Source of the DNA: Nymphaea colorata
Taxonomy: Eukaryota; Streptophyta; Magnoliopsida; Nymphaeales; Nymphaeaceae
Length of the DNA: 64,000 bases
Assembly: GCF_008831285.2 (NCBI RefSeq)
Contig: NC_045139.1
Coordinates: forward strand, 14,738,354-14,802,353
Reading direction: 5' to 3'
The position numbers and the translations under genes are program-made. Positions 27,007-39,088 of the stretch are shown here, piece by piece. How positions within the stretch are numbered: position 1 is the stretch's first letter; the number at the start of each line of letters is the position of its first letter. The notes below the pieces were generated by a model. It was not told where the DNA came from, did not search any database, and worked only from the letters and a program-made list of their open reading frames with translations.

Positions 27007-27228
27007 AATATGGTTTATTCCTTATTATTGACTTACCATATGCGAGTAAATTTTACCATATGCGAGTAAATTTAATATGGTTTATTCCTTATTATTGACT
27101 TACCATATGCGAGTAAATTTTACCATATGCGAGTAAATTTAATATGGTTTATTCCTTATTATTGACTTACCATATGCGAGTAAATTTTACCATATGCGAG
27201 TAAATTGACTTACCATATGCGAGTAAAT
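27007..27228. repeat. tandem repeat, 67-bp unit, three copies plus part
   Basis: AATATGGTTTATTCC recurs at 27007, 27074 and 27141. Each unit contains two ACCATATGCGAGTAAATTT sub-repeats, and the array ends near 27228 in partial units. Copies are almost identical. It lies in copy A where copy B has a single ATCCATATGCCTGTCAATTTTA (36137-36158). Confidence 0.95.
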
Positions 27229-27429
27229 TTTAGCGCATGGAAGATACAAACCATGAACCAACAAACTTCTTCAAAATGTGGCTCTACATTTTCTAAGTTT
27301 AAATATATTTATGAAACATTTTACATGTAAATATGTAAACATTCGAGGTTTATAATATTTAAATAAAAAAATTATACAACTGCATGAACAATTAGTTAAC
27401 GAGTCAAAATTTATTAATGCTGATTACAG

Positions 27430-28797
27430 GACGCATTACAAAACAAGAGTTGGCTAATTCTGAACCTATCCAATTTATCAGCGGTTGCACGAAGCACTTC
27501 AGCTTTCTAATTATTAGATTCACTTATACCATTTTTTTGTCATTTATTTTCTAAGCAGCTGCCCTTTATTGCTCTTTTTTATCAAGTAAATAACTAATTT
27601 TTCTTTTTTCATTGAAAAGACTAATTATTCAAGGATTATCAGAATGAGTTTGAAGGAACATAATATAGCTGGTCAGGCAAATGGACGTGTAAAAGATACG
27701 TCATTTGTTGTTTGAATTTTATGCATGCTATTTTTTAAGATTGTAAAAGGGTAGAATTGTCACACTCAAGTTAAAGAGTGTACTATAACTCACCTAGGTT
27801 TTAGGGCAACTTAGAACCCTAATAAAGGAAGGAGGGATGGAAGGGCTTTTGGGTTTTTTTAAGATGGTGGGGTTTTTAACCTTCTAAAGGAATACCAGAA
27901 TGTCAATGGATTAATATTACTTATGAAGATAATCTTTTTATAAAGTAAATAGCTATTTTTTTATTGAAAAGACTAATTATTCAACGATAATCAGAATGCA
28001 TTTCAAGGAACATAGTATAGCTGGTCAGGAAGACAAACATGTAGAAGACACGTCGTTTGTTTGAATTCTATGAGTGTTATTTTCTTGGATTGTAAAAAGA
28101 TAAGAATGTGACACCCGAGTTGAATGGTATATCATATTCCACCTAAGTTCTGGCGCAACTTTGAACCCTGAAGGAAGAAAGGGCCTTTGGATATTTTTTA
28201 AGATAGTGGGGTTCTTAGCCTCCTCCTCACTGAGAACGCCAATGGATTAATATTACTTGTAAAGAAAAGCTTTCATATAAATTTATATAACAGCGTGGTT
28301 AGATGTTAGATGTGCTAAATTCAAGTGTTTATTTGTATGAACAATTCATAAGAGCGAGTGGCAAAGAAAGTTTGAAACACTATTAATTCGAGAAGCTTTC
28401 GGTTCAACGAACGAATTGAATGCCTACGTTAAAATATTGAACAACGAAGCTGATGATCATGTTCCGCTTTCACTATCAATGCAGGAGAAACACACAGGAA
28501 GAACTCAAAGGCGCTTTCAAACTACTTGACCAGAACCATGATGGCCATATATATGCAGAGGAGGTGACTCTTTCTTATCCTTTGAAAACTCTCTATTCGA
28601 AATCTCTCGCTTAGTTCATTAGGAATACAATGAACTCCGATCAAATTCTTTAATCTTGGCAGTTGAGGAACGTGATCATAAATCTTGGAGAGGAAGCGAC
28701 AAATGAGGAAGCAAGGCAGATGATCAATGCGGCTGACACTGATGGGGATGGCCTTTTAAGTTATTTGGAGTTTGTTAAGTTAATGAAGGCAGATTAA
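27430..28797 (+). pseudogene. calmodulin-like gene remnant (copy A)
   Basis: This is a broken duplicate of the calmodulin-like gene at 34549-37793. Exon 1 is absent. Exon 2 survives only as its first 30 or so bases from 27430 (GACGCATTAC.A.ACAAGAGTTGGC), then runs into unrelated sequence. The exon 3 equivalent is 28485-28563, 79 nt against 81 in the intact gene, so it carries a 2-base deletion and frameshift; it still encodes an EF-hand loop-like DQNHDGHIYAEE. The exon 4 equivalent 28663-28797 is full length (135 nt), open, and ends in TAA, with EF loop DTDGDGLLSYLE. The intron 3-4 boundaries (GTGACT..CAG) are preserved. Without exon 1, half of exon 2 and the exon 3 frame it cannot make a calmodulin. 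Confidence 0.92.
27580..28262. repeat. tandem duplication of about 340 bp
   Basis: About 27590-27932 and 27945-28262 share ordered blocks: GAAAAGACTAATTATTCAA, ATAGCTGGTCAGG, AAGATAGTGGGG or AAGATGGTGGGG, and CAATGGATTAATATTACTT. The duplication lies between the exon 2 and exon 3 remnants of the dead calmodulin-like copy and enlarges that interval. Identity is moderate. Confidence 0.85.
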
Positions 28798-29947
28798 GAT
28801 TCCCCACATCGGAAAGCACTTCACTTGGGGAACTCAGATTGTTCACTTTATGTTGAGAAGAATGATCCTTCCCATTCACATTACAGCTTCTCTGGGTCTG
28901 ATGGCATGTAAACAGACTAGTTGGTAGGAAACATAGCGTGATAAGCTTCCATGCTTTGGTACTTTCTGGCTTCCCTTATGATCTCTAGGTGAATGAAAGT
29001 GCTTGTTGCTGTTCACATAAAATGTTTCCCATCTTTTTACCACAACTTAGGCAAATGAATTTGTTTATTATGCAAATAATTGTGCCCATTTCGCGGCGAA
29101 ACATGAATTCTTAAACAGAATGCTTATCTTATCGTAGAGTCCAAATTAATCATGTTATAAACATCGACGCAAAATGTCTCTTTAGAGGCATCCAGTAAAA
29201 TCCAAACATGAACATCAAAATATGTTTTCTTACAACTGGTTTTTTGTGCTAAAATCAAGCTTTTAATTAACGTGGAGTAGCAATGACAAATTGAGTTGAT
29301 GCAACTTTTATCCGTTTGTAAAAGAACTAAACAAAAGGAATTTTTAGTCACAGATGTATATTATGATTATAATAATACCATCCTCATATCATGGGATGAT
29401 GAATTCAAAAAATGCTAGCGAATCGTACGCAAATATAGGCGCTCAAATTTATGATTTCCTGTTCATCTGAAAAAGATGCGAAAACGATATACATTCGGGT
29501 CGCGTCAGGCTGCCTAAGTAAGCAACGTCACGGCCCCAGCTGACTACGGTAAATACCTGAACCCTTTATTACCAAAGGAGCTCAAAAAGGATTTTCATTG
29601 AACTCAAGAACGAAAGGCTGGAGGAACTTGGGGGAAATTGAACACAACGAGAAAACAAATTTTACTTAGTGGGGAGTCTTAGAAACAAGGACAAAGTCAT
29701 AAAATTCTTATAATATACTATACAAGATTACAAACACAATTACCCTGACCATATAGATAATGCTTCAATGTACCACGAAATTGTGTTAATCGAGACTTTT
29801 TTGAGGTAGAAGGAGGAGTATTTCATCTTATCCCCTAAATAGAGTCGAAGCATCTATCAAATCTCTCATTTTTTTAGGATACAAGGTTTGCTTTCGATGC
29901 TATCTCTACTACATTTCAATTTATATATGAGAAACTCCTTTTTAAAA

Positions 29948-30061
29948 ATACAAAAACATTGAAGTTCTGATACTTTGAAATGAAAATACAAAAACATTGA
30001 AGTTCTGATACTTTGAAATGAAAATACAAAAACATTGAAGTTCTGATACTTTGAAATAGAG
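29948..30061. repeat. tandem repeat, 38-bp unit, three copies
   Basis: ATACAAAAACATTGAAGTTC begins at 29948, 29986 and 30024 and each copy runs to CTTTGAAAT(G/A). Copies are virtually identical, so the expansion is recent. Confidence 0.95.
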
Positions 30062-30554
30062 GTAAGTAAGAAGGGGCTGGCCTTGAATGGCAAAGTTCTT
30101 CCAGGGCAACAAATAAATTAATGAAATTATTCAATAGCCATGGAGAAGTGATGGATGAGGAAGGCAGTGAATCTGGCAGCTAATTAAACAAAAATTGCAG
30201 TAAGTTCGACAATGAACTCTTTACGAGAAATAAAAGAATTCACCAGAAATCCGCTAGACTTGTGGAATGAATGCGGTCTCTCTTCAAGTAACTAACTGGG
30301 GAAGCTTTTGCTAAATTAAAGCCAAGAAAGATGCATAAAAAGAAGGTCCCTCCGTTGCCTTCTTTTAACTTGAATTTGTTAACCTAACTCTCCTGCTGGT
30401 TATCAGTGCTTTTATGAGAATAACCAACGTGAACTTTTACAGAAACGAGAGTTTTTCAGAAATTCTCCAATTTCTGAAATTTTTTATTATTGGCTTATTC
30501 TAATTAAAAGTTTGATTTACCGTGAATAAAAACGATACTGATGAACACTCTTCT

Positions 30555-30645
30555 CAACCATACGGTTAGGTTATAATTATAAAGATTATCAACTCAAAAG
30601 AAAGCTATCGACTGAAAAAACAACCACCATTCGACTTTTAATTAA
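30555..30645. repeat. stray copy of the region upstream of the calmodulin-like gene
   Basis: AACACTCTTCTCAACCATAC, then ATCAACTCAAAAGAAAG, TATCGACT and AAACAACCACC, matches 33880-33985, about 560-670 bp upstream of the intact gene's ATG. It sits between copy A and copy B of the segmental duplication, where a simple two-copy tandem would not place it. Confidence 0.8.
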
Positions 30646-30671
30646 CCATCCCCCTCTCCAAATTGAATCAT

Positions 30672-33443
30672 GACCTTTGTTCGTATTTCATGTATTTAAT
30701 GGCTCTCTCTGTGACTTGGATCATGATCTCTGTTCTTATTTCATGTATTTAATGGCGTACACGTCCCACCTTGTCTTCCAACCAAGGGACACAAAAAAAA
30801 AAAAAAAAAAAAATCTTTTGAAGTCATTACATCAATGTGCATATACGGCCTCATGCTCTGAATTTTTTTAGAACACCTTTCTGATCTTAGATTTGGATTT
30901 CATGTTCCTTTTTCTTAATTTCTCACCTACCACGAATTTTTCGTGACTTTCAAACTTGATCCGCGTCGTCTGTCAGTATTTCTTTCACAAGTTGATTAGT
31001 TTCCTAAGTCAACCCAACATTAAGAAGATGTTGGCGTTACCTTCCTTTGCTGTAAACACTCCCCACTAAATTAACACAGCCATCAACTTTGGTTTGAACC
31101 CCAGCCATTTCATCAGATATCGAGTAAGAAATCCTGATCTGATTACTAACTGGATTCGATTTCATGCTCAGTGGGTTTGACTTAGCCGAGCCTAGTTCAG
31201 GACTCTAATGTGCAAGAGACTCTTGTGCCTTCAACATTTATATGGCCATACGATAATGGTTTTAGACGCACCATTTATCTTCTTAGCAAACATACAAGAC
31301 TTTTCACCCCCAAACAATAAATCATTCACATCTTATATTGCTTAACAATTAGTACGTTTTGAGATACGAGCAACTAATATTAATATCCCCTACGAAAGCT
31401 CGACCATTCACATCTTATATTAGTTCACATTAATTTTCTACAGAACATTGTATACAAAAATATTGTAAATATCTGTGTGAATCAACTCGTATTAGACTTT
31501 GACACGTATCATACAGGCCTCCTGACGGGTCAATTTCATACTAACGCGAGAGAGACGTTGGTAATTATGCTTATTTCAATGTACTCACATATAATAATAA
31601 CTATAATTATAATTTTTTGTTTAACAAGTACATGATTCAGGCCAATATCGCTCCTCATTGCATTTCCAATAATATTTAAAAACTGAAAATCTACTATTCT
31701 GGTGTGACTTAGAAGACAGTGGTAGAGCTACATGTGGTGTTGAAAAATGGTTGAATTGGGTGTTGGGTCCACCATATAAGCTGTCCCTACTGGATATGAA
31801 CTCAGTTTCTTTTATTGGATTTGTCTGCGTATCATATCAATTGGGTTTGAACTTTAGTCTTGTGAACCTGCATTTCAGAAATCCTAGCTCCAAAATATTT
31901 GCAACCATTGATGGTCTCTACCAAGAGGGATCGGACCCGTCAGATCCAAATCTGATAGGGATCGGGTAAAAGGTTGGATTTAGTTGTTCAGTATGGCGGA
32001 CATTAAAAAAAAAAAAAAAAAAAAAAAGATCCAATTCATGGGTCTCAGCCAATTTAGGGTTTTGGAAAAGATGCTTCTGCCAATTGCAATTGAACGAACT
32101 CCACAATGACAAAACTCCATTTTTTTTTTCCATTGAACTCAAATGTTCAAGACGCACATTTTAGTAGATACGCAATATCGATCATATTTTCCTAATTTAG
32201 AACGAAACATTATTATTATTATTATTATTATTTCATTTTTTTTGCCCAGGTACTACAAATGGGGGCCTATTCCGAAATACATTTTACAAGAATATGATAT
32301 TTTTTGTATGAAACTATGGATATTAAAAGGAATACATTAAATGAAGGGGGAAGCGGCAATTAGGTAGGTGCAGCACCGCGGCAGACGAGCCATTTAATTT
32401 TCGAGATGCGGATTTATTGACCTCATTAAATTGAATTATCCACGTCAGCACGGAAATCCTACTACCGCGTGATACGAACGCGTGCGTATTCCGGAAAAAA
32501 AAAAAAACCGGGGACGAAGAAAAGCGCGTCAAATGGGCATTGGCACGTGCCGGTCAGCCTGACCGAAGAGATCAAAAAGTCCTTGGAATTGTTTGCCCCA
32601 CTCGGTTTCTGGTCAAAGACAAGAAAGGACCTCTCCCTCCGGTCTCCCATCCCAAATTTTCTAAACGCAAGAAAATTACAGAGACAAGTTGAACCTTTCA
32701 AAGAATAACGAAAAGAGGTTTCTAGTGCAATATTTGTCTAACAGATACATATTATATATTTATATGAAAAAAGATTAAATAAAAAACTTTTTGAAACATC
32801 TATCGGTTGTTTCATAAAAGGGAAGCATTTGTTCATGAGACCCGAGTTAAGTCCAAATGAAAATTTGTCCACATGCAAAAAAGAAAATTATTATCTAACT
32901 TGGAAACATGGTTCTTTAAATGTAATTTGTGAACACGTTTTCACATGCACCACGTTCCTCACTGTTGTAGCAAAAGGTGAGGCTCATGTTGAAAATTTTC
33001 AAACAATGAGTCGCGTGCCTGACATTACGCCCAAAACGCAGGCCTTCCACACAAAAAAGGGTCCCAAACCCAGACCTTCAAGTCCTCCTGCTAAAAGTCT
33101 TTGACGAAATAAATTCCCGTTAAGGGTACTTTCGTCACTTTGAGGCATATAAAAGCGTATCTCTGTCATCCCTCCACTCGTGCAAGATGTCCGGTAAAGG
33201 CCTGTGCACGAAAACGTGTAAGGATTTCATTGGTACTTCTCGTGAATAAAATTAGATATATTAATGCACCTTATTAGTTTAAGAAAATTCATCTTCCGTA
33301 TATTCATTAAATACGTATTGGCTATATTCTTATGTACCAAAAACTTAACTGAACTGAAAAAGACAAATTTGTCCTCGCAAGCAAAACTGCAAACTATCTA
33401 TTCGACGATCATGGTTAGCTGCAGAGACCATTGGCGCTAAGTC

Positions 33444-33478
<35 letters not shown>

Positions 33479-34350
33479 ATAAACTAAGAATCATTTTGTA
33501 TCTTAGGAGTTTGAAATATTATTGATAACAAACAGAACAAGGGTTTAGATATGACATAGAAATCGAGGCCCCAAAAAGGGAAAAATAAAAAGCCTAGTAG
33601 GGACATTTTAATTTCCATCCTTCAACCCACATGGTCCAACAATGAAACCGAAAGCGAAACTTTGAACCAATCAAAGTCAAATTCTGACTTGCGCCTTCTA
33701 TACTTTGTTTTCTCTAAAAGGCTACGAAGACTCTTAGTCTCATGACCTTAAGTAATTAAAATCAGCAGCTAGGATTTTACCTTCTTTTCACTTGAATAAA
33801 ATTTCATTTTTCATGAATAAAAATGCCAAGAAAATGACTTTTTTACATGATTTAATGTTTTTTTAGTACGAGCACTAAAAAACACTCTTCTCAACCATAC
33901 AGTTGTATTAAATAATTAATTGTAAAGGTTATCCACTCAAAAGAAAGTAATCGACTAAAAAAAAACAACCACCCTTTAACTTTTTAAAATTTAATCTACA
34001 CTTCATTTGACAATGGGGATCGGACAGATTTAGTTGTATTTATATTGCTAAAATTTCATAAAGCTGCAAACCTTTTTCCAAGAACAGTGATTTGTATTGA
34101 GATGGAAAACTTGGTCGCACCAGATATGTTTATATATTTGTTTTCCTATAACCTGGTCTTGTGGCAAAAAAGCAAATCCAGTGGAGGGTAATTCCGTCAA
34201 CTCGAAGTTTAACGTAATAAAGAGGAAAGAGTTTGGCGTTTCAGTAGTTTTGGCATGGGAGCAAGGGCAATCTTGTAACTACGAGCTAAACCGTAGCTTG
34301 CTTTGATTAATTAACGATAATCACCGTGGTTAGGACGCCCCTCGGACGCC
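30672..34350. other. gene-free left part of copy B
   Basis: No coding sequence is supported. It holds A/T homopolymers (30792-30813, 31998-32026), an (ATT)n tract (32210-32232), and an (AT)n tract (33446-33479). An RNA gene was looked for and not seen. Confidence 0.45.
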
Positions 34351-34352
34351 TA

Positions 34353-34548
34353 CATAAAGGCCTCACGCGGAGATCAACAGAGTACGCTACACCACCTCGC
34401 CTTCTCTCTTTCTCTCTCTCTCTGGAGTCTTTCGTCTCACTTTCCTTCCTTCTTCCTCCTGCTTTCGCTTCACACCAGACCTCTTCTCCCTTCTCCTCTC
34501 TTCTCTTCCTCTTAAAGTTCTCCCCTTGGCAAAAGGAGAGGCTCAACA
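34353..34548 (+). promoter_or_regulatory. TATA-like site and pyrimidine-rich leader of the calmodulin-like gene
   Basis: CATAAAGG at 34353-34360 is a plausible TATA element, placing the transcript start near 34380-34390. A strongly CT-rich leader (about 34400-34530) then runs to the ATG at 34549. Position and composition are the only evidence. Confidence 0.45.
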
Positions 34549-37500
34549 ATGGCGGAGTGGTTAACCAGAGAGCAGATTTATGACTTCCAGGAGGCTTTCA
34601 GCTTATTCGACAAGGATGGCGACGGTAAATTGATTGCGCTTTTTCTCTTCTTGGTGTTCGAAAGTTTTCCATTTTCTTTTCTATCGTTCTTCGGCTCTAC
34701 TTTTTCGTTTTCATTCGGTAAGCAGCAGTTCTGCGGTCGAATTCTCTCTTCCTCTTCTTTTTTTTTTCCTGGTGAGCGAGCGCCAAGAGGTGACTCTATT
34801 ATTCACCTGAAAGTTAACCAAATCATCGATGGAGACCTCCGTTCTGCGGTTTCAAAGGGAAACCGTGGATGCCCGCTTCTACTGTTTCTCTTTTGAGGTC
34901 TTCTGCGATGTTGTCGAGGAAAGGGGCTTCTCCCGGGTATTTAGGCATCTGTTTTGGGCTTTCTCGCGAAGTGGGTGCCACTTATCCGGTTAAATTTGTG
35001 ACGGGATGTTGGATTTTTCGAGCAAAAAATCCCAGTTTTTTTTTTTTTTTTTTTTTGCCAAATAACGGTGTTATTTCTGAGAAAGCAAACATCCCTGGCG
35101 GCAAGCCGGCAGGCGAACGGATACAGATTTATCTCGTTGAGGAACCGAACACAAATTCAGTAAAGAAAATGGAGTCCAAGAAATGTCTAAATCCGATACA
35201 TCACAAAAAACACAATCCATACCATGTTTGTCCACCGTATTTATATATGTAGGACGTCCGCGTATCGGATATTCAAGGAAATATAATCCATTGACAGCCA
35301 CTAAACATGTATATTTGTATAGTTGAAGAACAACAGTGACAAAGTAGAAATATGTGTTTATATAAAGGTTAGGAGCCGGTTCTACCTAACTTATATGTGG
35401 TTCTGCCTCTCACAGTGAGCGATAAAATTTTAACTCACGGCACATTGAATATAGTTTTCCAGTGGGATTATACTTTGGTTGGATCTGGATCCGTTATCCA
35501 CTTAAAGGAAATACCAACGGATGCGGCTCCTGTTTAGATCAACCATTGCTTGCTGCTGTGGTGCTTGGTGTCAATCAGCGTACGGCAACTAATGTTTCTC
35601 CGTTTGAAAAATCTGAGCATGCACACGTACTATAACAAAGAAATGTGGGATTCAAGATTTTGGATCTGATTTGGTATTATTTTGACTAGCATTTTCAATC
35701 TCACGATATCTACTTGTAGATAAATTCTGAAGAGTGACATCATACGCTATATTTTTCTCAATATGTTTGCTGTCCGTCCGAGTTTTCTTACTTAAAAAGG
35801 CTGTTTGAGAAAACAGTGACAATATATTATTGTTTCACCAAAAAATTAGTTTGATTCATGGAATATTTTAAAAAGTGTTTCGCTAATTTTTGGAGCTTGA
35901 AAGAAAGAGTAACACAGATATGTTACTGTTTCCCAAACAGCTCCAAGTGTTTGGTGGTTGAAACGCGTTTCAGTCATCAAAAGCACAATAGAACATAGAA
36001 AAGTATGCGACATTTTTCCAAGTATTGTTGACATTCTTGACAAAATCTAAGCATGACACAAACACGTTTTATCTGCAAGGTAGATTCAAGTGCTATCTCG
36101 ATATCCTTATAGTTTATATTTTTCTTACTTTTGACTAATCCATATGCCTGTCAATTTTAACGCCTGAAAGACGCAAACCATGCATCGTCATTGTGGCCCT
36201 ACATTTCATAAATTCATAGAGAGAAACAGAGAGAGATATGACTGACTTATCATGAGAAATACCACCAGAGACTCTACACGTGGTTTAAACTAAGAATTTT
36301 CTGAAAATGTTTAGATTTGATAGAGCTTGATATTATCAACATCGGCCTATTCATGTTTTCTTTTTTTTTTTTTTTTATAAAGAAGTGGGTGTTTGGTGGA
36401 GATACCAAGTAGTTAAATCCAAAAAACTTGATTTCAAACCCAATAGATTGGACCAAACCTTGTGAACGTCATGAGTCTTGGATATGGATTCGAACTGCTA
36501 TTACCGCGTGAATGTCGATTCTAGCTATATTGCATATGCTGTTTGCAGAATAATTTTATTTTCTAAACTTTTTTGCATTAACTGAAGAATGTGTTATCTT
36601 ATTTCATTGTTTGGTGCAATTAATAAGTCAAATATTATTAATGCTCATTACAGGACGCATTACCATACAAGAGTTGGCAACCGTAATTGGATCGTTGGGT
36701 CAAAACCCGACGGATGAGGAATTGCGGGAAATGATCGGCGAGGTCGACGTCAACGGCAACGGCACCATTGAGTTCGTCGAGTTCTTGAACCTCATGGCGA
36801 GGAAAACCAAGGTATAAGATTTTTTTTTTTTTTTTTCTAGTACGAATTACTGGAAGCCATCGAACTTACTGATTATTTCACGAACGCCGCCCAACTTCTC
36901 AATTATTAGGTTCAGTGCACCTTTTTTTTGTTCTCAATGCGCCTCTCCTTATTTCCTGCTTCATTGGTTTAATGTGTTAAATAAAAAGTTTTTATTTGTG
37001 TAAAACAATTGATAAAACAGCAGTGGTCGGTTTGCTAAGACAACAGGCACATAATTTATGACTTGCGACTTGGTTAGACTCAGCGAGTCAAACCCAAACC
37101 TGGTCAGCAAATGACTTGGCCAAGACCTGACTTACGATAACAGTAATTGAATCAACTGACTCGGTGAAAAACCCAGCTAAGCTTGACTCATGCAGTTGGT
37201 GCTCTCAGTTGACCAGACCATGTCAATACTGACCAAGAAAGTTGGTTTAACAAATTGGGCCTAGTGTGGAGGGAACCCACATGTATTTGAAAAATGAAGT
37301 TGAGTTTTTCACTTTGGTGGAAATATAAGTCACGTTATTGACTTGACCAAAACTCAAGATTTAATGCTTGAGAGAGGTTACAGCGCTTGAACAAGGAGTT
37401 CGAGTACTTTCTAAATGCCTCCATGAAATTGTAAAACAATGGAGCTGATGTTCCGCTTTCACTATTAATGCAGGAGACTGATGCAGAGGAAGAGCTCAAA

Positions 37501-37793
37501 GAAGCTTTTAAAGTGTTTGACAAGGACCAGAATGGCTACATATCCGCAGAGGAGGTGACTCTTTTCTTCTTACTCTTTCTATTGAAAATCTCTTGGCTTA
37601 GCCCGTGGATTTCTTTAGGAAGAAATTGGACACTGACCAAATTCATTGATCTTGGCAGCTGAGGAACGTGATGATCAATCTCGGAGAGAAATTGACAGAT
37701 GAGGAAGCAAGGCAGATGATCAGTGAGGCCGACACTGATGGGGATGGCCTTGTAAACTATGAGGAGTTTGTTAAGATAATGATGGCAGTTTAA
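34549..37793 (+). CDS. CML8: calmodulin-like Ca2+ sensor (CML8/CML11 type)
   Basis: A calcium-binding sensor protein acting on target proteins in the cytosol or nucleus. There are four exons: 34549-34624, 36654-36811, 37474-37554 and 37659-37793, 450 nt, 149 aa, the exact calmodulin length. The first splice falls within the Gly codon of the first EF loop (DGDG), the classic plant calmodulin intron site. Four EF-hand loops are complete: DKDGDGRITIQE (21-32), [12 protein letters not shown] (57-68), [12 protein letters not shown] (94-105) and [12 protein letters not shown] (130-141). [31 protein letters not shown] and [10 protein letters not shown] follow CML8/CML11 rather than canonical calmodulin. 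Intron 1 is about 2 kb and carries a small inverted-repeat element. All introns are GT-AG. VTE3 converges from the right, with stop codons about 1.3 kb apart. A dead copy lies upstream in copy A. Confidence 0.93.
35800..35941. mobile_element. small inverted-repeat (MITE-like) element in CML intron 1
   Basis: The left end GCTGTTTGAGAAAACAGTGA matches, in reverse complement, the right end around TTACTGTTTCCCAAACAGC (about 20 of 24 positions), enclosing 142 bp without coding potential. No clear target-site duplication is visible, so the superfamily is open. Confidence 0.55.
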
Positions 37794-39088
37794 GATACCC
37801 CACATCTGAAAGCATTTCAAATTCAGATTCATTTGTTCATTTTATGTTAAGAGGAATCCTGCAAGTGTAACCCTTCCCATTTTACATTATAGCTTCTCTC
37901 GGTCTGATGACATGTAAACAGACTAATTGGTAGGAAGCACAGTGTGATAAACTTCCATACTCTGTGTAGTTTCTGGCTTTTCTTACAATCTCAAGGTGAA
38001 AGAAAGTGTTTGTTTCTGTTCACATCAGATGTTTCCCTTCTTCTTACCACAAATTATGCACGTGAGTCTGCCCATTATGCCGCAAAATATACAAATAATT
38101 CCGCTCGTTATGTGAGACATGGATTCTTGGCTTTAACACAGAGTCCACATAGAAGAACCTGTAGTTTCCTGCCTAAAAAAGCAATGAGAACTAGTGAAAG
38201 ACGCTAAAATCACGTCACAAACATCGATCCAGCATGCCCCTTTTAGAGGCATCCAGTAAACATGAATAAGAAGACGGGGGAAACTCTTAAACATGGAATA
38301 GCAACGACAAATTGACTTAGTCCGATTTTGTAAAAGGCACTTCAAAGAAACAGTATTCCTATGATGTAGATTCCGATTCTACTAACAGCAGCCTCCTCAT
38401 TTATGTGGCAAACTCAAACTCATTAATTAAAAAATGCTAGGGAATTTCAATTATTTGGATTACATCCACATGCAAATGCAGAGGCTCTAATTCAATCCAT
38501 GTAGAATACTGTAGTTTTGACACGAAAAGTTGCATAAAGATGTGTTCATGTTGACTTTTTACCTCCGGTTTATCTGTGAAACAAGACACGAAAAGGATAA
38601 ACATTCGAGTCCGAATAAGCTGGCTATGTGAACAACATCACGGCTCCATTGACAACGTTCGATACCTGAACTCCTAGTTATCAAGGAGCACAAAAAGGAT
38701 TTTCATCGCATTCCATAACAAAAGGCGAGAGGAATATGGGGGAAATTGAATATAACGAAAAAATAAATTTTACTTGGGGGAAAATAAAGAAACAAGGAAA
38801 AAGTCTTCAAAAAAATGCATTCCCAATTCCAAGTGAACTCTCTCCCTCTCTCGCACACAAGCGTAATTCAAACTCGAACTTAGAAACAAGCTCCTTTTAG
38901 TGCAGCTTGACGAACTGATTTAGATGAAAAAATAAGTCCAATACCTTTAAGTTCTGTAAGAAGATCGTGCTTGCCATGAGAAAGATGAAAAATTAAGTCT
39001 TAAACACATTTTAATTCTGCAACAACATTGTGCATACGATGAGATAAAGACAACTCTTCTTTTCTCTATCTCTCTCTCCCTCGCCCAT
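37794..39088. other. 3' flanks between the convergent CML and VTE3 genes
   Basis: 37794 to about 38050 is probably the CML 3'UTR. It is well conserved in copy A (GCTTCTCT.GGTCTGATG.CATGTAAACAGACTA), which suggests transcript sequence rather than spacer. The rest is AT-rich with a CT-rich tract at 39058-39082, next to the VTE3 stop codon. Confidence 0.4.

Larger units (their letters stand above)
24893..30235. repeat. tandem segmental duplication, copy A (decayed)
   Basis: Colinear in patches with copy B. 24893-25150 matches about 30700-30990; 25670-25850 matches 32070-32260; 26930-27000 and 27210-27290 match 36020-36210; 27421-27462 matches exon 2 of the copy B calmodulin-like gene; 28390-29740 matches 37380-38800 and then 39610-39680; 30100-30235 matches 39945-40065. 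The section equivalent to copy B 32400-36000 (promoter and exon 1) and the section 38800-39610 (last VTE3 exon) are missing. Several tandem repeats have grown inside this copy. Identity looks clearly below 100 percent throughout, so the event is not recent. Confidence 0.82.

Noticed and set aside
34549-34896. 115-codon open frame starting at the CML8 ATG and running past exon 1
   Set aside because: After residue 25 it is intron read-through; the splice at 34624/36654 restores the EF-hand loop.
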